A stretch of 64,000 nt of DNA from the NCBI RefSeq assembly GCF_004168365.1, contig NZ_CP035704.1, positions 868,001-932,000 of the forward strand. The letters are read 5' to 3'. Made by a program: the position numbers and the translations under genes. The notes under the pieces were generated by a model, which saw only the letters and a program-made list of their open reading frames with translations, did not search any database and was not told the origin of the DNA. This DNA is from Pseudolysobacter antarcticus. Lineage in GTDB: Bacteria > Pseudomonadota > Gammaproteobacteria > Xanthomonadales > Rhodanobacteraceae. Below, one piece after another: positions 8,699-18,612 of this stretch (position 1 is its first letter; every line of letters begins with the position of its first letter).

Positions 8699-9897
8699 TG
8701 TTCGGCATGAATAATCAGGCACGACGCAAGAGCGATATCGACGGCCAGTTCGACACCGGCCTGTTGCTCGCCGCAGCCGCGCTCGCTGCGCTCGGCGTGA
8801 TCATGGTTTCGTCCGCGTCGATCGCGATCGCCGACGGCCAGCACGTCGGGCCGTTTTATTACCTCACGCGTCACCTGGTATTTCTTGCCCTCGGTTTGAC
8901 CTTGGCGACGGCGATGACCAAGGTCGAGCTGAGCTGGTTCGAGCGCAACAGTTTTCCGCTGCTGCTGCTCGCGGTGTTCCTGTTGCTGCTGGTGTTCGTG
9001 CCGGGCATTGGCATGCGCATCAACGGATCGCGGCGCTGGATCCGTCTGGTCGTCGCGAGCTTCCAGACTGTCGAGGCAGTGAAGCTGTTGCTGATCATCT
9101 ATCTCGCGAGTTACCTCGTGCGTCATCGCGATAGCGTGCAGGGCAAATTGTTCGGCGTGATCAAGCCGCTTGGCGTGGCATTGATGCTGGTCGTGCTGCT
9201 GCTTGCGCAGCCGGATTTCGGCAGCGCGACTTTGCTGATCTGCGTTACCGTCGGCATGATCTGGCTCGGCGGCGCGCGTCTGCGCAATCTCGTTTATCTC
9301 GCGATTCCGGCGATGCCCGCGCTGGCTTGGGCGGCGTTGTCGCAGGACTATCGCGTCAAGCGCCTGACCTCGTTCCTGAATCCGTGGGAGAACCCGTTCA
9401 CCGATGGATTCCAGCTCACCCAAGCGCTGATCGCGGTCGGTCGCGGCGAGTGGTTCGGCGTTGGCCTTGGTGCGAGTATCCAGAAACTTTTCTACCTGCC
9501 CGAAGCACACACCGACTTCATCATGGCGGTAATCGCGGAAGAACTCGGGCTGGCCGGCATCGTGCTCGTGTTGCTGTTATTCGCCGCACTCGCTGGGCGC
9601 GGTTTTGTGATCGGCATGCGCGCGATCGAGCGTGGCCAGCGCTTCGGCGGATATTGCGCGTTCGGTATTTCGTTGTGCCTGAGCCTGCAGGCGATGGTCT
9701 CGATCGGCGTGAATCTCGGCGTATTGCCGACCAAAGGTTTGACCTTGCCGCTGATCAGCTCCGGCGGATCCAGCGTGATGATGACCTGCGTCGCGATCGG
9801 CATGCTGCTGCGCGTGAGTTATGAATTGAGCCGCGCCGAAAACATGGCGGACAATCTTGCCGACGCTGCCGCTAATGCCGAAGGTGTGCGCGCATGA
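8698..9897 (+). CDS. ftsW: FtsW, septal peptidoglycan glycosyltransferase (SEDS)
   Basis: A SEDS-family polytopic membrane protein that polymerises lipid II at the septum in complex with FtsI. It has 399 residues with about ten membrane segments. Family motifs include GSRRWIR, QPDFGSATLL and the long periplasmic loop with NPFTDGFQLTQALIAVGRGEWFG. The same frame stays open back to 8008, but that part is out of frame with mraY and meaningless, so ATG 8698 is the start. It overlaps murG by ATGA. Confidence 0.95.
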   Translation: MFGMNNQARRKSDIDGQFDTGLLLAAAALAALGVIMVSSASIAIADGQHVGPFYYLTRHLVFLALGLTLATAMTKVELSWFERNSFPLLLLAVFLLLLVFVPGIGMRINGSRRWIRLVVASFQTVEAVKLLLIIYLASYLVRHRDSVQGKLFGVIKPLGVALMLVVLLLAQPDFGSATLLICVTVGMIWLGGARLRNLVYLAIPAMPALAWAALSQDYRVKRLTSFLNPWENPFTDGFQLTQALIAVGRGEWFGVGLGASIQKLFYLPEAHTDFIMAVIAEELGLAGIVLVLLLFAALAGRGFVIGMRAIERGQRFGGYCAFGISLCLSLQAMVSIGVNLGVLPTKGLTLPLISSGGSSVMMTCVAIGMLLRVSYELSRAENMADNLADAAANAEGVRA

Positions 9898-10991
9898 CGA
9901 CGCTGACATCACAGTCGTCTGCACCCGTGCTGATCATGGCCGGCGGTACCGGCGGACATATTTTTCCGGGCCTTGCGGTTGCCGCTGAATTGCGCAAGCG
10001 CGGCGTGCCGGTGGTCTGGCTCGGTGCGGCGGGTGGACTTGAAACGCGGCTCGTGCCTCAGGCCGGCATCGAACTCGCAACGCTGCGCATTGGCGGCATC
10101 CGCGGCAAGGGTTTGTTGACCATGATCGGCGCACCGCTGCGCATTCTGCGCGCGGTGTATCAGGCCTGCGCGGTGCTGCGCCGCGTGCGTCCGCGCAGTG
10201 TGTTGAGCATGGGCGGATATGCCGCCGGGCCGGGCGGAATCGCCGCGTGGTTGCTGCGTCGCCCGTTGCTGGTACACGAGCAGAATCGCATTCCGGGCGT
10301 GACGAATCGCGTGCTCGCCAAACTTTCGCGCAAGGTTTTGTGCGGATTTTCCGATGCGTTTGCGAATGACTCGCGCGCGCAGTGGGTAGGCAATCCGGTG
10401 CGCCGCGAGATCAGCGAGATCGCCGCACCGGGGACACGATTTGCGACACGGGACGGCGCGCCGCGTCTTTTGATTCTCGGTGGCAGTCTCGGCGCGCAAG
10501 CGCTCAATACGCGCGTGCCGCAAGCGCTCGCCCGTTTGCCGTCGGCGCAGCGTCCCGATGTGCGTCATCAGTGCGGCACAAAGCACGTCGATGCGGCGCG
10601 CGCCGCATATTTCGACGCTGGAGTTGCCGCGATTGTCGAACCCTTTATCGCAGATATGGCTGAGGCGTATGCGTGGGCCGATCTCGTGATATGCCGCGCT
10701 GGCGCATTGACCGTGGCGGAACTCGCCGCTGCCGGAATCGGCGCGGTGCTCGTGCCGTTTCCGTTTGCGGTGGACGATCATCAAACACGCAACGGCGAAA
10801 CTCTGGTCGCAGTAAATGCGGCATTGCTGCTACCCGAATCGGCGGCCAGCGCTGAACGTATTGCCGACATTCTCCGCGAGCTGCTAACGGATCGCGCACG
10901 TCTGCTGGCGATGGCAAATGCCGCACGCACACTGGCGAAACCGGATGCCGTCGCAGTGATCGCACAAGCCTGTATCGAGGTCGGCGCATGA
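9894..10991 (+). CDS. murG: MurG, lipid II synthase (GT28)
   Basis: A membrane-associated glycosyltransferase that transfers GlcNAc from UDP-GlcNAc to lipid I to give lipid II. It has 365 residues in two Rossmann-type domains. The glycine-rich loop [10 protein letters not shown] is at about residues 17-26. The G-loop [11 protein letters not shown] and the UDP-binding [16 protein letters not shown] motif lie in the C-terminal half. It overlaps ftsW and murC by four bases each. Confidence 0.96.
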   Translation: MTTLTSQSSAPVLIMAGGTGGHIFPGLAVAAELRKRGVPVVWLGAAGGLETRLVPQAGIELATLRIGGIRGKGLLTMIGAPLRILRAVYQACAVLRRVRPRSVLSMGGYAAGPGGIAAWLLRRPLLVHEQNRIPGVTNRVLAKLSRKVLCGFSDAFANDSRAQWVGNPVRREISEIAAPGTRFATRDGAPRLLILGGSLGAQALNTRVPQALARLPSAQRPDVRHQCGTKHVDAARAAYFDAGVAAIVEPFIADMAEAYAWADLVICRAGALTVAELAAAGIGAVLVPFPFAVDDHQTRNGETLVAVNAALLLPESAASAERIADILRELLTDRARLLAMANAARTLAKPDAVAVIAQACIEVGA

Positions 10992-12460
10992 CACCGACTC
11001 GCCTCAGTCCGCACGAAGACATCATGCAGGATTTCCGTCGTGTGCATTTCGTCGGCATCGGCGGCGTCGGCATGAGCGGCATTGCCGAAGTGCTGCAGAA
11101 TCTCGGCTATTCCGTTTCCGGTTCGGACAAAGCTGATTCGGCGACGACACGTCGCTTGGCACAACTCGGTGTGCGCATCGAGCACGGTCATGACGCGGCG
11201 CATGTAGCCGATGTCGATGTGATGGTCGTGTCGAGTGCGATCAAAGCCGACAACCCGGAATTGTTGGCAGCGCGCGAACGTCGCATTCCGGTCGTGCCGC
11301 GCGCGGAAATGCTCGGCGAACTCATGCGCTTTCGTCGTGGCATCGCGGTCGCCGGTACGCACGGCAAAACCACCACCACCAGTCTCACCGCAAGCGTGTT
11401 GGCCGAAGGCGGACTCGATCCGACCTTCGTCATCGGCGGCCAGCTGGTATCGGCTGGCGCGAACGCGCGCCTCGGTACCGGCGAATATCTCGTGGCCGAA
11501 GCCGACGAATCCGACGGTTCATTTTTGATGTTGAATCCGGTGATCGCGATCATCACCAATATCGACGCCGATCATCTCGAAAACTACGGCAACGACTTCG
11601 CCCAGTTACGCAAGGCGTTCGATGATTTTCTGCACCGCCTGCCGTTTTATGGCGTCGCGGTATTGTGCGTGGACGATGCCGAAGTGGCCGAGCTCGCTGC
11701 CGCGACGACACGCCGCACGGTCACATACGGTATCGAAAACGTGGCCGATGTGCGCGCCACGGATATCCGCCAGAACGGCCAGCAGATGCATTTCGATCTG
11801 CATCTTTCCGAGCATGCGGATGCGTTGCCTGTTACCTTGAATCTGCCGGGTCGGCACAATGTCTTGAATGCGCTCGCGGCTGCCGCGGTGGCGTGGCAGC
11901 TCGGCGTGACGCCTGAGGCGATTCAATCCGCGCTCGCCGGATTTCAAGGCGTGGGTCGACGTTTTCATGTGCGCGGTGAACTCACACTCGATCAAGGCAC
12001 CGCGCTGCTGGTTGATGACTACGGCCATCATCCGCGCGAACTCGCTGCGGTGTTCGAGGCGGCGCGCGGTGGTTGGCCGGAACGGCGTCTCGTTGTCGCA
12101 TTCCAGCCGCATCGCTACAGCCGCACGCACGATCTGCTGGACGACTTCGCCAAGGTATTGGCCGAGGTGGACGTGCTGGTATTGACTGAAATCTATGCCG
12201 CCGGTGAAACCCCGATCACGAATGCCGACGGTCGCGCGCTGGCGCGTGCGGTGCGCGCGCGCGGCAAGGTCGATCCGGTGTTCGTCGAGCATCCGAGTGA
12301 ATTCGAATCGGAGTTGCCGGCGTTGTTGCGCGATGGCGATGTGCTGCTGCTGCTCGGTGCCGGCGACATCGGCGCAGTCGCCAGCCAACTTGCGCGCAAG
12401 GGCAATCTGCAAGCGCCCGCGCCGGGTGCGGCAAAACCAAAATCGGCGAGAAAGAAGTGA
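10988..12460 (+). CDS. murC: MurC, UDP-N-acetylmuramate:L-alanine ligase
   Basis: The first Mur ligase, adding L-Ala to UDP-MurNAc. It has 490 residues, with an N-terminal nucleotide-sugar domain ([15 protein letters not shown]), the P-loop [11 protein letters not shown] near residues 122-132 and the DDYGHHP motif in the C-terminal domain. ATG 10988 overlaps murG by ATGA; ATG 11024 ([11 protein letters not shown]) is a possible shorter start closer to the E. coli N-terminus. A lysine- and alanine-rich tail ends the protein. Confidence 0.95.
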   Translation: MTPTRLSPHEDIMQDFRRVHFVGIGGVGMSGIAEVLQNLGYSVSGSDKADSATTRRLAQLGVRIEHGHDAAHVADVDVMVVSSAIKADNPELLAARERRIPVVPRAEMLGELMRFRRGIAVAGTHGKTTTTSLTASVLAEGGLDPTFVIGGQLVSAGANARLGTGEYLVAEADESDGSFLMLNPVIAIITNIDADHLENYGNDFAQLRKAFDDFLHRLPFYGVAVLCVDDAEVAELAAATTRRTVTYGIENVADVRATDIRQNGQQMHFDLHLSEHADALPVTLNLPGRHNVLNALAAAAVAWQLGVTPEAIQSALAGFQGVGRRFHVRGELTLDQGTALLVDDYGHHPRELAAVFEAARGGWPERRLVVAFQPHRYSRTHDLLDDFAKVLAEVDVLVLTEIYAAGETPITNADGRALARAVRARGKVDPVFVEHPSEFESELPALLRDGDVLLLLGAGDIGAVASQLARKGNLQAPAPGAAKPKSARKK

Positions 12461-13407
12461 TGCAAGTGGCTCAGAAGAAAAATTCCGATCCCAAACAATT
12501 CGGCCGCGTTGCGGTCGTATTGGGCGGCAATTCTGCCGAGCGCGAAGTGTCACTGAATTCCGGCGCGAATGTGCTCGCCGCGTTGAAATCACGCGGCGTC
12601 GATGCGCATGCGGTTGACGGTGTTCCGGCCTTGCTCGATGCATTGCGCGCCGGACATTTCGCGCGCGTGTTCAACATTTTGCATGGCCGCGGTGGCGAAG
12701 ACGGCGTGCTGCAAGGTGCGTTGCAATCGCTCGGCGTGCCGTTTACGGGTTCCGGCGTGCTTGGCTCAGCGCTGTCGATGGACAAGGTTCGCACCAAGCA
12801 GGTGTGGCAGGCGCTGGGTTTGCCCACACCTGCGTACGTTGCGTTGAAGCGCGGCGAAGATGTGAGCGCGGCGATCGCGCAACTCGGCATGCCGGTGATC
12901 GTCAAGCCGTCGCATGAAGGTTCGAGTGTAGGCATCACCAAAGTGCGCAGCGCGGCGGATCTGCCTGCGGCGATCGAGCTGGCGGCGCGTTACGACGGCG
13001 AGCTCGTGATCGAGGCTTTGGTCGAAGGCGAGGAATACACCATCGCGATCTTGAACGGCGTCGCCTTGCCGAGCATCCACATCGTGCCGAAAGGTGGTTT
13101 CTACGACTACCACGCGAAGTATGTTTCGGACGAGACGCAATACATTTGCCCGGGTCTCGACGGTGTTGCCGAGGAAGAAATTCGCGCGCTGTCGCTGCGT
13201 GCGTTCGACGCCGCTGCGTGCGCGGGCTGGGGCCGGGTCGACGTGATGCGCGATGCGCAAGGTCGCAACTGGCTGCTCGAAGTCAACACCACGCCGGGCA
13301 TGACCAGCCATTCGCTGGTGCCAAAAGCGGCGCGTGCGGTCGGCATCGAATTCGAAGAATTGTGCTGGCGCATTCTCGAAACCAGCATGCTGGAGACAGC
13401 GCCATGA
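12460..13407 (+). CDS. ddl: Ddl, D-alanine:D-alanine ligase
   Basis: An ATP-grasp enzyme that makes the D-Ala-D-Ala dipeptide used by MurF. It has 315 residues from ATG 12460; a GTG one codon earlier is also possible. Motifs are [17 protein letters not shown] at the N-terminus, the ATP-grasp segment [18 protein letters not shown], and the metal-binding [20 protein letters not shown] near the end. The start overlaps the murC stop as TGATG and the stop overlaps ftsQ as ATGA. Confidence 0.95.
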   Translation: MQVAQKKNSDPKQFGRVAVVLGGNSAEREVSLNSGANVLAALKSRGVDAHAVDGVPALLDALRAGHFARVFNILHGRGGEDGVLQGALQSLGVPFTGSGVLGSALSMDKVRTKQVWQALGLPTPAYVALKRGEDVSAAIAQLGMPVIVKPSHEGSSVGITKVRSAADLPAAIELAARYDGELVIEALVEGEEYTIAILNGVALPSIHIVPKGGFYDYHAKYVSDETQYICPGLDGVAEEEIRALSLRAFDAAACAGWGRVDVMRDAQGRNWLLEVNTTPGMTSHSLVPKAARAVGIEFEELCWRILETSMLETAP

Positions 13408-14183
13408 GAGGCGGCTTGATTCTCAAATTGCTGGCGTGGGGTTTGGCATTGAGTCTGGTCGTGCTGCCGATCGTCGGCGTGCTCAACGGTTGGTTTGCCG
13501 GTGAGCGCTGGCCGGTGCGTTCGTTGCAGGTCGAGGCCGAGTACAACCATGTCAGTGCCGAGGAGATTCGCGCCGCCGTGGCGAATCATGTCGGCAACGG
13601 ATTTTTTGCAACAAAGCTAGATGAATTGCAGGCTGCGGTCGCCGCGTTGCCGTGGGTGGAAAAAGCCGAAGCGCGCAAACATTGGCCGGACATGATTCTG
13701 CTGCGTGTCACCGAATTGCAGCCGGTCGCGCGCTGGGGCGCGAACAAGCTGATCAGCGCCGATAGCCGGATTTTTGCCGCGCCGGGTGCCGAGAACATGC
13801 AGGGCCTGCCGCGACTCGCCGGCCCCGATGACGCGCTGGCAAATGTCATCGCGTTTTATGCCAGTGCGCAGAAAATTCTTGCGGGCAGCGGCATGACCGT
13901 CAACGGCGTCGAGCTCAGCGAGCGCGGCAGCTGGAAACTCGCTTTGAGCAACGGTTCGGAACTCGAACTCGGTCGTGAACAACCCGAGCAGCGCCTGCAA
14001 CGTTTCATCAACGTCTATCCGCGTTTGCTGGCCGGACACACCGGCAACTTTGAAAAAGTCGATCTGCGCTACAGCAACGGCTTCGCGATCAAATGGCCGG
14101 AGGCGCCCGCGAGCGTTACTCCACCCGCAGTCAAAAAACCGCAGCCGGCCGCGCCGGAACCTGCGGCAAGAGGCGTGACATGA
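13404..14183 (+). CDS. ftsQ: FtsQ, divisome assembly protein
   Basis: A bitopic inner-membrane protein that recruits FtsL and FtsB to the septum. It has 259 residues: a short cytoplasmic N-terminus, one membrane helix (about residues 7-27), a POTRA domain ([21 protein letters not shown], then [23 protein letters not shown]) and the beta domain. The C-terminus is proline- and alanine-rich. The frame extends upstream inside ddl, but ATG 13404, which overlaps the ddl stop, gives the family N-terminus. It overlaps ftsA by four bases. Confidence 0.93.
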   Translation: MRGGLILKLLAWGLALSLVVLPIVGVLNGWFAGERWPVRSLQVEAEYNHVSAEEIRAAVANHVGNGFFATKLDELQAAVAALPWVEKAEARKHWPDMILLRVTELQPVARWGANKLISADSRIFAAPGAENMQGLPRLAGPDDALANVIAFYASAQKILAGSGMTVNGVELSERGSWKLALSNGSELELGREQPEQRLQRFINVYPRLLAGHTGNFEKVDLRYSNGFAIKWPEAPASVTPPAVKKPQPAAPEPAARGVT

Positions 14184-15415
14184 AAGGCAAAGGTGAAAAG
14201 TCGCTGATCGTGGGGCTGGATATTGGCACCTCGAAGATCGTCGCGATCGTCGGCGAATACGCGCCGGGCGAACCGGTCGAGGTGATCGGCATCGGCTCGC
14301 ATCATTCGCATGGATTGAAGCGCGGCGTGGTCGTGGATATCGAGTCGACCGTGCAATCGATCCAGCGCGCGATCGAGGAAGCCGAACTCATGGCCGGCTG
14401 CGAAATCCGTTCGGTGTATGCGGGAATTTCCGGCAGTCATATTCGCTGCCTGAACTCGCACGGCATCGTGCCGATCCGCGACAAGGAAGTGACCGAAGGA
14501 GATCGCGAGCATGTGATCGAAGCCGCACGCGCCGTCGCAATTCCGGCCGATCAAGAGCGTTTGTATTCGGAAGCGCAGGAATATGTGATCGACGGGCAGG
14601 AAGGCATTCGTCATCCGATCGGCATGAGCGGCGTGCGCCTCGAAGCGCGCGTGCATCTGGTCACCGGCGCAATGAGCGCGGCGCAGAATATTCGCAAGTG
14701 CGTATCGCGTTGTGGTTTGAAGGTAGACGATCTGGTGCCGCAGCAAGTGGCATCGAGCTACGCCGTGCTGACGCAGGACGAGCGCGATCTCGGTGTATGT
14801 TTGGTCGATATCGGCGCCGGCACCACCGACATTGCGATCTTCACGCAAGGCGCATTGCGTCACACCGCATCGCTGCCGATTGCGGGCGATCAGGTCACCA
14901 ACGATATCGCCGTGGCGTTGCGCACACCGACGGCACATGCCGAAGAAATCAAGGTCAAGTATGCGTGCGCACTCGCGCAACTTGCGCATGCCGAAGAAAC
15001 CATCCAGGTGCCGAGCGTCGGTGATCGGCCGCCGCGTCGCTTGGCGCGCCAGACCCTGGCCGAAGTGGTGCAGCCGCGCTACGAGGAATTGTTCTCGCTG
15101 GTGCAGGCCGAGTTGCGTCGCTCCGGTTACGAGAGTCTCGTTGCGGCCGGCATCGTGCTCGCCGGTGGCGCGTCGAAGATGGAAGGCGTGGTCGAACTCG
15201 CCGAAGAAATTTTCCACATGCCGGTGCGCATCGGCATTCCTCAACACGTGACCGGACTGGCCGATGTGGTCAGCAATCAGATCCATGCGACCGGTGTTGG
15301 TCTGCTGATTTACGGCAGCCGCCAGGAAACCCGCAATGCCAACGGCAGCCAGCGCAGCGGCGCGGCAAGCGGTTTGTGGGGCAAGGTCAAGAACTGGATT
15401 GCCGGCGAATTTTAG
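14180..15415 (+). CDS. ftsA: FtsA, actin-like membrane tether of the Z-ring
   Basis: A cytoplasmic actin-fold ATPase that anchors FtsZ to the membrane and recruits downstream division proteins. It has 411 residues with IVGLDIGTSKIVAIVGE (phosphate 1), LVDIGAGTTDIAIF (phosphate 2) and GIVLAGGASKMEGV (adenosine motif). The C-terminus LWGKVKNWIAGEF is the amphipathic membrane-targeting helix. ATG 14180 overlaps ftsQ by ATGA. The gene is followed by 249 bases before ftsZ, the widest gap in the cluster. Confidence 0.96.
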   Translation: MKGKGEKSLIVGLDIGTSKIVAIVGEYAPGEPVEVIGIGSHHSHGLKRGVVVDIESTVQSIQRAIEEAELMAGCEIRSVYAGISGSHIRCLNSHGIVPIRDKEVTEGDREHVIEAARAVAIPADQERLYSEAQEYVIDGQEGIRHPIGMSGVRLEARVHLVTGAMSAAQNIRKCVSRCGLKVDDLVPQQVASSYAVLTQDERDLGVCLVDIGAGTTDIAIFTQGALRHTASLPIAGDQVTNDIAVALRTPTAHAEEIKVKYACALAQLAHAEETIQVPSVGDRPPRRLARQTLAEVVQPRYEELFSLVQAELRRSGYESLVAAGIVLAGGASKMEGVVELAEEIFHMPVRIGIPQHVTGLADVVSNQIHATGVGLLIYGSRQETRNANGSQRSGAASGLWGKVKNWIAGEF

Positions 15416-15664
15416 TGAAAAGAAAACAGGGCGGCGGCGTATAGGCATCGACTGATAGGCGCCGTCGAGTAAGGAAATGCAGTGGCGGACAGATTCAAGA
15501 AATGCGAGGCAAGGATGTTTCGCAAAAGGCCCGAAACGGGCTTCCATCTCGGATGAAACGTCCGGGCTGGGCGGGGTGGTCAACGCCAGCCGCCCCCGTC
15601 ACCGGAGCAGTTCAGCGCCGGCGAACGACAACAATATTGGTAGTGTCCTTACGGAGGATGGGAA
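15416..15664 (+). promoter_or_regulatory. ftsA-ftsZ intergenic region with a strong ftsZ ribosome binding site
   Basis: The only sizeable gap inside the dcw cluster. It ends in GGAGG (15653-15657), seven bases before the ftsZ ATG, the best Shine-Dalgarno sequence in the cluster and consistent with high FtsZ synthesis. A GCCCG-AAA-CGGGC hairpin lies near 15530-15545. In other bacteria ftsZ has its own promoters here; I could not pick a confident -35/-10 pair by eye. Confidence 0.5.
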
Positions 15665-16861
15665 ATGTTTGAATTAGTCGAAAAACTCGCACCGAATGCG
15701 ATCATCAAGGTCATCGGCGTAGGCGGCGGCGGCGGTAACGCCGTGGCTCACATGGTTCTGTCACAGGTCGAAGGCGTGGACTTTTTGTGCGCCAACACCG
15801 ACGCCCAAGCCATGCGTAACAGCGGCGCCAAACTCACGGTGCAGCTCGGCGCGAATGTCACGAAAGGGCTGGGCGCGGGTGCCAATCCCGAAGTCGGTCG
15901 CCAGGCCGCGTTGGAAGACCGCGAGCGAATCGTGGAAATCCTGCAAGGTGCCGACATGGTGTTCATCACTGCCGGCATGGGCGGTGGCACGGGCACGGGT
16001 GCCGCACCCGTGGTCGCGCAGCTGGCCAAGGAAATGGGCATCCTCACCGTGGCGATTGTGACCAAGCCGTTCCCGTTCGAGGGGCGTCGACGCATGCAGG
16101 TGGCAATGAAGGGCATCGAGGATTTGTCGCAACATGTCGATTCCCTGATCACCGTGCCTAACGAGAAACTGCTGACCGTACTCGGACGCGACGTGACCAT
16201 GTTGTCAGCGTTCAAGTCGGCCAACGATGTGTTGCTTGGTGCGGTACAGGGCATCGCCGATCTGATCACGCGCCCGGGTCTCATTAACGTCGACTTCGCC
16301 GACGTGCGCACGGTGATGTCGGAAATGGGCATGGCGATGATGGGCACCGGCACCGCGAGTGGCGATGACCGTGCCCAAGCGGCGGCTGAAGCGGCGATCA
16401 ATAATCCGCTACTAGAAGACGTCAATCTGTCCGGTGCGTGCGGAATTCTCGTCAACGTGACCGCTGGCCCGAATCTGACCATGCGCGAATTCGACGAGAT
16501 CGGACAGGTGATCCACCAGTTCGCTTCCGAAGACGCCACAGTGGTGGTCGGTACCGCGCTCGATCCAGAAATGCAGGATGAAGTGCGTGTGACCGTGGTC
16601 GCTACCGGCCTGAATCGCGGTGTGGCAAAAATGCCGCTGCGCAAGGAAGAGGCGGTGCAGCGCACCAATGCGATTCGTCTGGTTGGCGCGCGTACTGGTA
16701 CCGACAATGTGCCATTCGACTACGCCGCTGCGCCGACGAGTTTCCGCAGCACGCCAGCCGCGCGCAATCACGCCGCGAGTGAAGCACCGAACTTGCCAGG
16801 ACCGGAAACCCAGATCGACTATCTGGATATCCCGGCATTCCTGCGTCGTCAGGCTGATTGA
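15665..16861 (+). CDS. ftsZ: FtsZ, tubulin-like division GTPase
   Basis: FtsZ polymerises at midcell into the Z-ring, driven by GTP. It has 398 residues. The GTPase domain starts with IKVIGVGGGGGNAV, and the tubulin signature GGGTGTG is at about 106-112. The T7-loop region NVDFADVRTVM is intact. After a short linker the C-terminal peptide DYLDIPAFLRRQ, the docking site for FtsA and other partners, is present. A strong GGAGG site precedes the ATG. It is the last gene of the dcw cluster. Confidence 0.97.
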   Translation: MFELVEKLAPNAIIKVIGVGGGGGNAVAHMVLSQVEGVDFLCANTDAQAMRNSGAKLTVQLGANVTKGLGAGANPEVGRQAALEDRERIVEILQGADMVFITAGMGGGTGTGAAPVVAQLAKEMGILTVAIVTKPFPFEGRRRMQVAMKGIEDLSQHVDSLITVPNEKLLTVLGRDVTMLSAFKSANDVLLGAVQGIADLITRPGLINVDFADVRTVMSEMGMAMMGTGTASGDDRAQAAAEAAINNPLLEDVNLSGACGILVNVTAGPNLTMREFDEIGQVIHQFASEDATVVVGTALDPEMQDEVRVTVVATGLNRGVAKMPLRKEEAVQRTNAIRLVGARTGTDNVPFDYAAAPTSFRSTPAARNHAASEAPNLPGPETQIDYLDIPAFLRRQAD

Positions 16862-16871
16862 AGCCCGCAAA

Positions 16872-16898
16872 CCCGGTGCGTGCTGCGCGCGCACCGGG
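16872..16898. repeat. 9-bp-stem hairpin just after ftsZ
   Basis: CCCGGTGCG (16872-16880) is exactly complementary to CGCACCGGG (16890-16898), with a 9-base loop, 10 bases after the ftsZ stop. No T-run follows, so it is not a standard terminator. It could stabilise the 3' end of the dcw transcript or weaken readthrough into lpxC. Confidence 0.5.
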
Positions 16899-17035
16899 AG
16901 AATGCGTCTGGTTGGCGTATCGATTTTGTGCATGAAATCGATCCCGCGCAGGCGCTTTAATGCTGAGTCTCCGCGCGCGTTTTGATGAGTGTGGATGCGG
17001 CTTATTCGCATCTGAGAGGTGGGTTTGATCGATGT

Positions 17036-17063
17036 CAACCTGTTGTGTAAATGCAACAGGTTG
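17036..17063. repeat. perfect 10-bp inverted repeat upstream of lpxC
   Basis: CAACCTGTTG (17036-17045) faces CAACAGGTTG (17054-17063) across the 8-base loop TGTAAATG. No U-tract follows. It lies about 93 bases before the lpxC ATG and upstream of the candidate promoter. It may be a protein-binding operator rather than an RNA hairpin. The rest of the 294-base ftsZ-lpxC gap holds nothing else I recognise. Confidence 0.5.
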
Positions 17064-17085
17064 TGGGGTTCTTGCCATGGTTTGC

Positions 17086-17114
17086 TTTCCACGGCAAAAC
17101 CGCTGTGCTAGCAT
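17086..17114 (+). promoter_or_regulatory. candidate extended -10 promoter of lpxC
   Basis: TGCTAGCAT at 17106-17114 fits an extended -10 (TGN plus TAGCAT). A poor -35 (TTTCCA, 17086-17091) lies 17 bases upstream. Transcription would start near 17121, 35 bases before lpxC. Confidence 0.35.
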
Positions 17115-17155
17115 CGCTCCGCAATCGCTCCTGCCCCACGGGACAAAAAAAAGAA

Positions 17156-18067
17156 ATGATCAAACAACGCACGTTGAAAAATACCATCCGCGCGACGGGT
17201 GTCGGCATCCATACCGGTGAGAAGGTTTACATGACCTTGCGCCCGGCAGCAGTGGATACCGGCATCGTTTTCCGTCGTGTCGATTTGAAAGTACCGGTCG
17301 AGATTCGCGCGAGCTGCGAGAATGTCGGCGATACCAGCTTGTCCACGACGCTGGTCAAGGGCGATGTCCGCATCGCCACCATCGAGCACCTGCTCTCGGC
17401 GATGGCCGGCCTCGGCATCGACAACGCTTACGTCGACCTGAGTGCCGCCGAAGTGCCGATCATGGACGGCAGCGCGGGTCCGTTCGTGTTCCTGCTGCAG
17501 TCCGCAGGTATCGAAGAACAGTCAGTACCGAAACGTTTCATTCGCATCAAAAAATCCGTCACGGTACGTGATGGCGACAAATGGGCGCGCTTCGAGCCGT
17601 TCGATGGTTTCAAGGTCGGTTTTTCGATCGACTTCAATCATCCGATTTTCACCAAGCGTGCTTCGACTGCTGAGATCGACTTTTCTACAACGTCGTTCGT
17701 GAAGGAAGTGTCACGCGCGCGCACCTTCGGTTTCATGCGTGACATCGAAATGCTGCGTGAGCGCAAGCTCGTGCTCGGCGGATCGATGGATAACGCGATC
17801 GTGCTTGATGACTATCGCGTGCTGAATGAAGACGGCCTTCGTTACGAAGACGAGTTCGTCAAGCACAAAATTCTCGACGCCATCGGCGATTTGTATCTGC
17901 TCGGACGTAGCCTGATCGGCGCATTCTTCGGTCACAAGTCGGGACACGAGCTCAACAACAAATTGTTGCGCGCAATGATGAGCGACGTCACGGCCTGGGA
18001 AGAGGTCAGTTTCGACGATCCGGCCAAGTTGCCGATTTCTTACGCCCATCCGGCGCAAGCCGTCTAA
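17156..18067 (+). CDS. lpxC: LpxC, UDP-3-O-acyl-GlcNAc deacetylase
   Basis: The zinc-dependent enzyme for the committed step of lipid A synthesis. It has 303 residues (E. coli 305). The N-terminus [11 protein letters not shown]...[10 protein letters not shown] is typical. The zinc-binding motif [14 protein letters not shown] and the later [13 protein letters not shown] histidine are present. The frame is open from 17051, but homologues start at the ATG at 17156. It is commonly found next to ftsZ in this group. Confidence 0.96.
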   Translation: MIKQRTLKNTIRATGVGIHTGEKVYMTLRPAAVDTGIVFRRVDLKVPVEIRASCENVGDTSLSTTLVKGDVRIATIEHLLSAMAGLGIDNAYVDLSAAEVPIMDGSAGPFVFLLQSAGIEEQSVPKRFIRIKKSVTVRDGDKWARFEPFDGFKVGFSIDFNHPIFTKRASTAEIDFSTTSFVKEVSRARTFGFMRDIEMLRERKLVLGGSMDNAIVLDDYRVLNEDGLRYEDEFVKHKILDAIGDLYLLGRSLIGAFFGHKSGHELNNKLLRAMMSDVTAWEEVSFDDPAKLPISYAHPAQAV

Positions 18068-18093
18068 AAACGTTGCAATAAAACCATCAAAAC

Positions 18094-18111
18094 GGCGCCC
18101 GTAAAGGCGCC
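18094..18111 (-). terminator. weak terminator-like hairpin downstream of dciA
   Basis: Two GGCGCC hexamers (18094-18099 and 18106-18111) form a 6-bp stem with a 6-base loop. Read on the minus strand, GTTTTGATGGTTTTA follows, 13 bases beyond the dciA stop. On the plus strand no T-run follows, so it would serve dciA rather than lpxC. Confidence 0.4.
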
Positions 18112-18123
18112 GGCGAGGGAAGA

Positions 18124-18582
18124 TCACTCGGCGAAGGACGCCAGACGAAGATACAAGGCCCGCAATTCGGGGTCAGCTAGAGAATTCGCTGCTGTACGTA
18201 AATGTGCAGCAGCGGCTTGCGAAAGGGGCTTCGGCCTTGCTGCGTTCGGGGGAACAGGCAGCGAGGGCGCCACTTTGACGGCAAATTTTTCGACACTCGC
18301 ACCGAGGGCAACACGGGCTTCGGCGAGCAGGGCGGTTTGGTAAAGCCTGAGCTTTGCCGCCCACGTGGAAGAGTTCGCTAGAAAAACGATCCGACCCGAG
18401 CGCACATCAGCCAGGCGACATTGGCTACGAAGTGGTTCGGGGAGTGGACGGCGCAGTTTTCGATCCAGTGCTTCCAGCACGCGCGAGCGCTCAGTGAGCG
18501 ACGCGAGGGAAGCGCACTCTGCAGCACGAATCGGCCCGGACAAGGGCGGCGATTTTGGGTTGGAGGGGGGCGAAGATTGCAT
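18124..18582 (-). CDS. dciA: DciA-like DUF721 protein, putative helicase loader
   Basis: It has 152 residues from ATG 18582. The middle section (RVLEALDRKLRRPLPEPLRSQC, then RSGRIVFLANSSTWAAKLRL) is the DUF721 fold. In bacteria that lack DnaC/DnaI, DciA proteins of this family interact with the replicative helicase DnaB and DnaA. The gene is divergent from the M23 peptidase (30 bases between start codons) and convergent with lpxC, an order shared by xanthomonads. The family match is secure; the helicase role is inferred from the family. Confidence 0.8.
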   Translation of the reverse strand: MQSSPPSNPKSPPLSGPIRAAECASLASLTERSRVLEALDRKLRRPLPEPLRSQCRLADVRSGRIVFLANSSTWAAKLRLYQTALLAEARVALGASVEKFAVKVAPSLPVPPNAARPKPLSQAAAAHLRTAANSLADPELRALYLRLASFAE

Positions 18583-18612
18583 GGCAGAAACCGGATACAA
18601 CGAAGAGACGTG

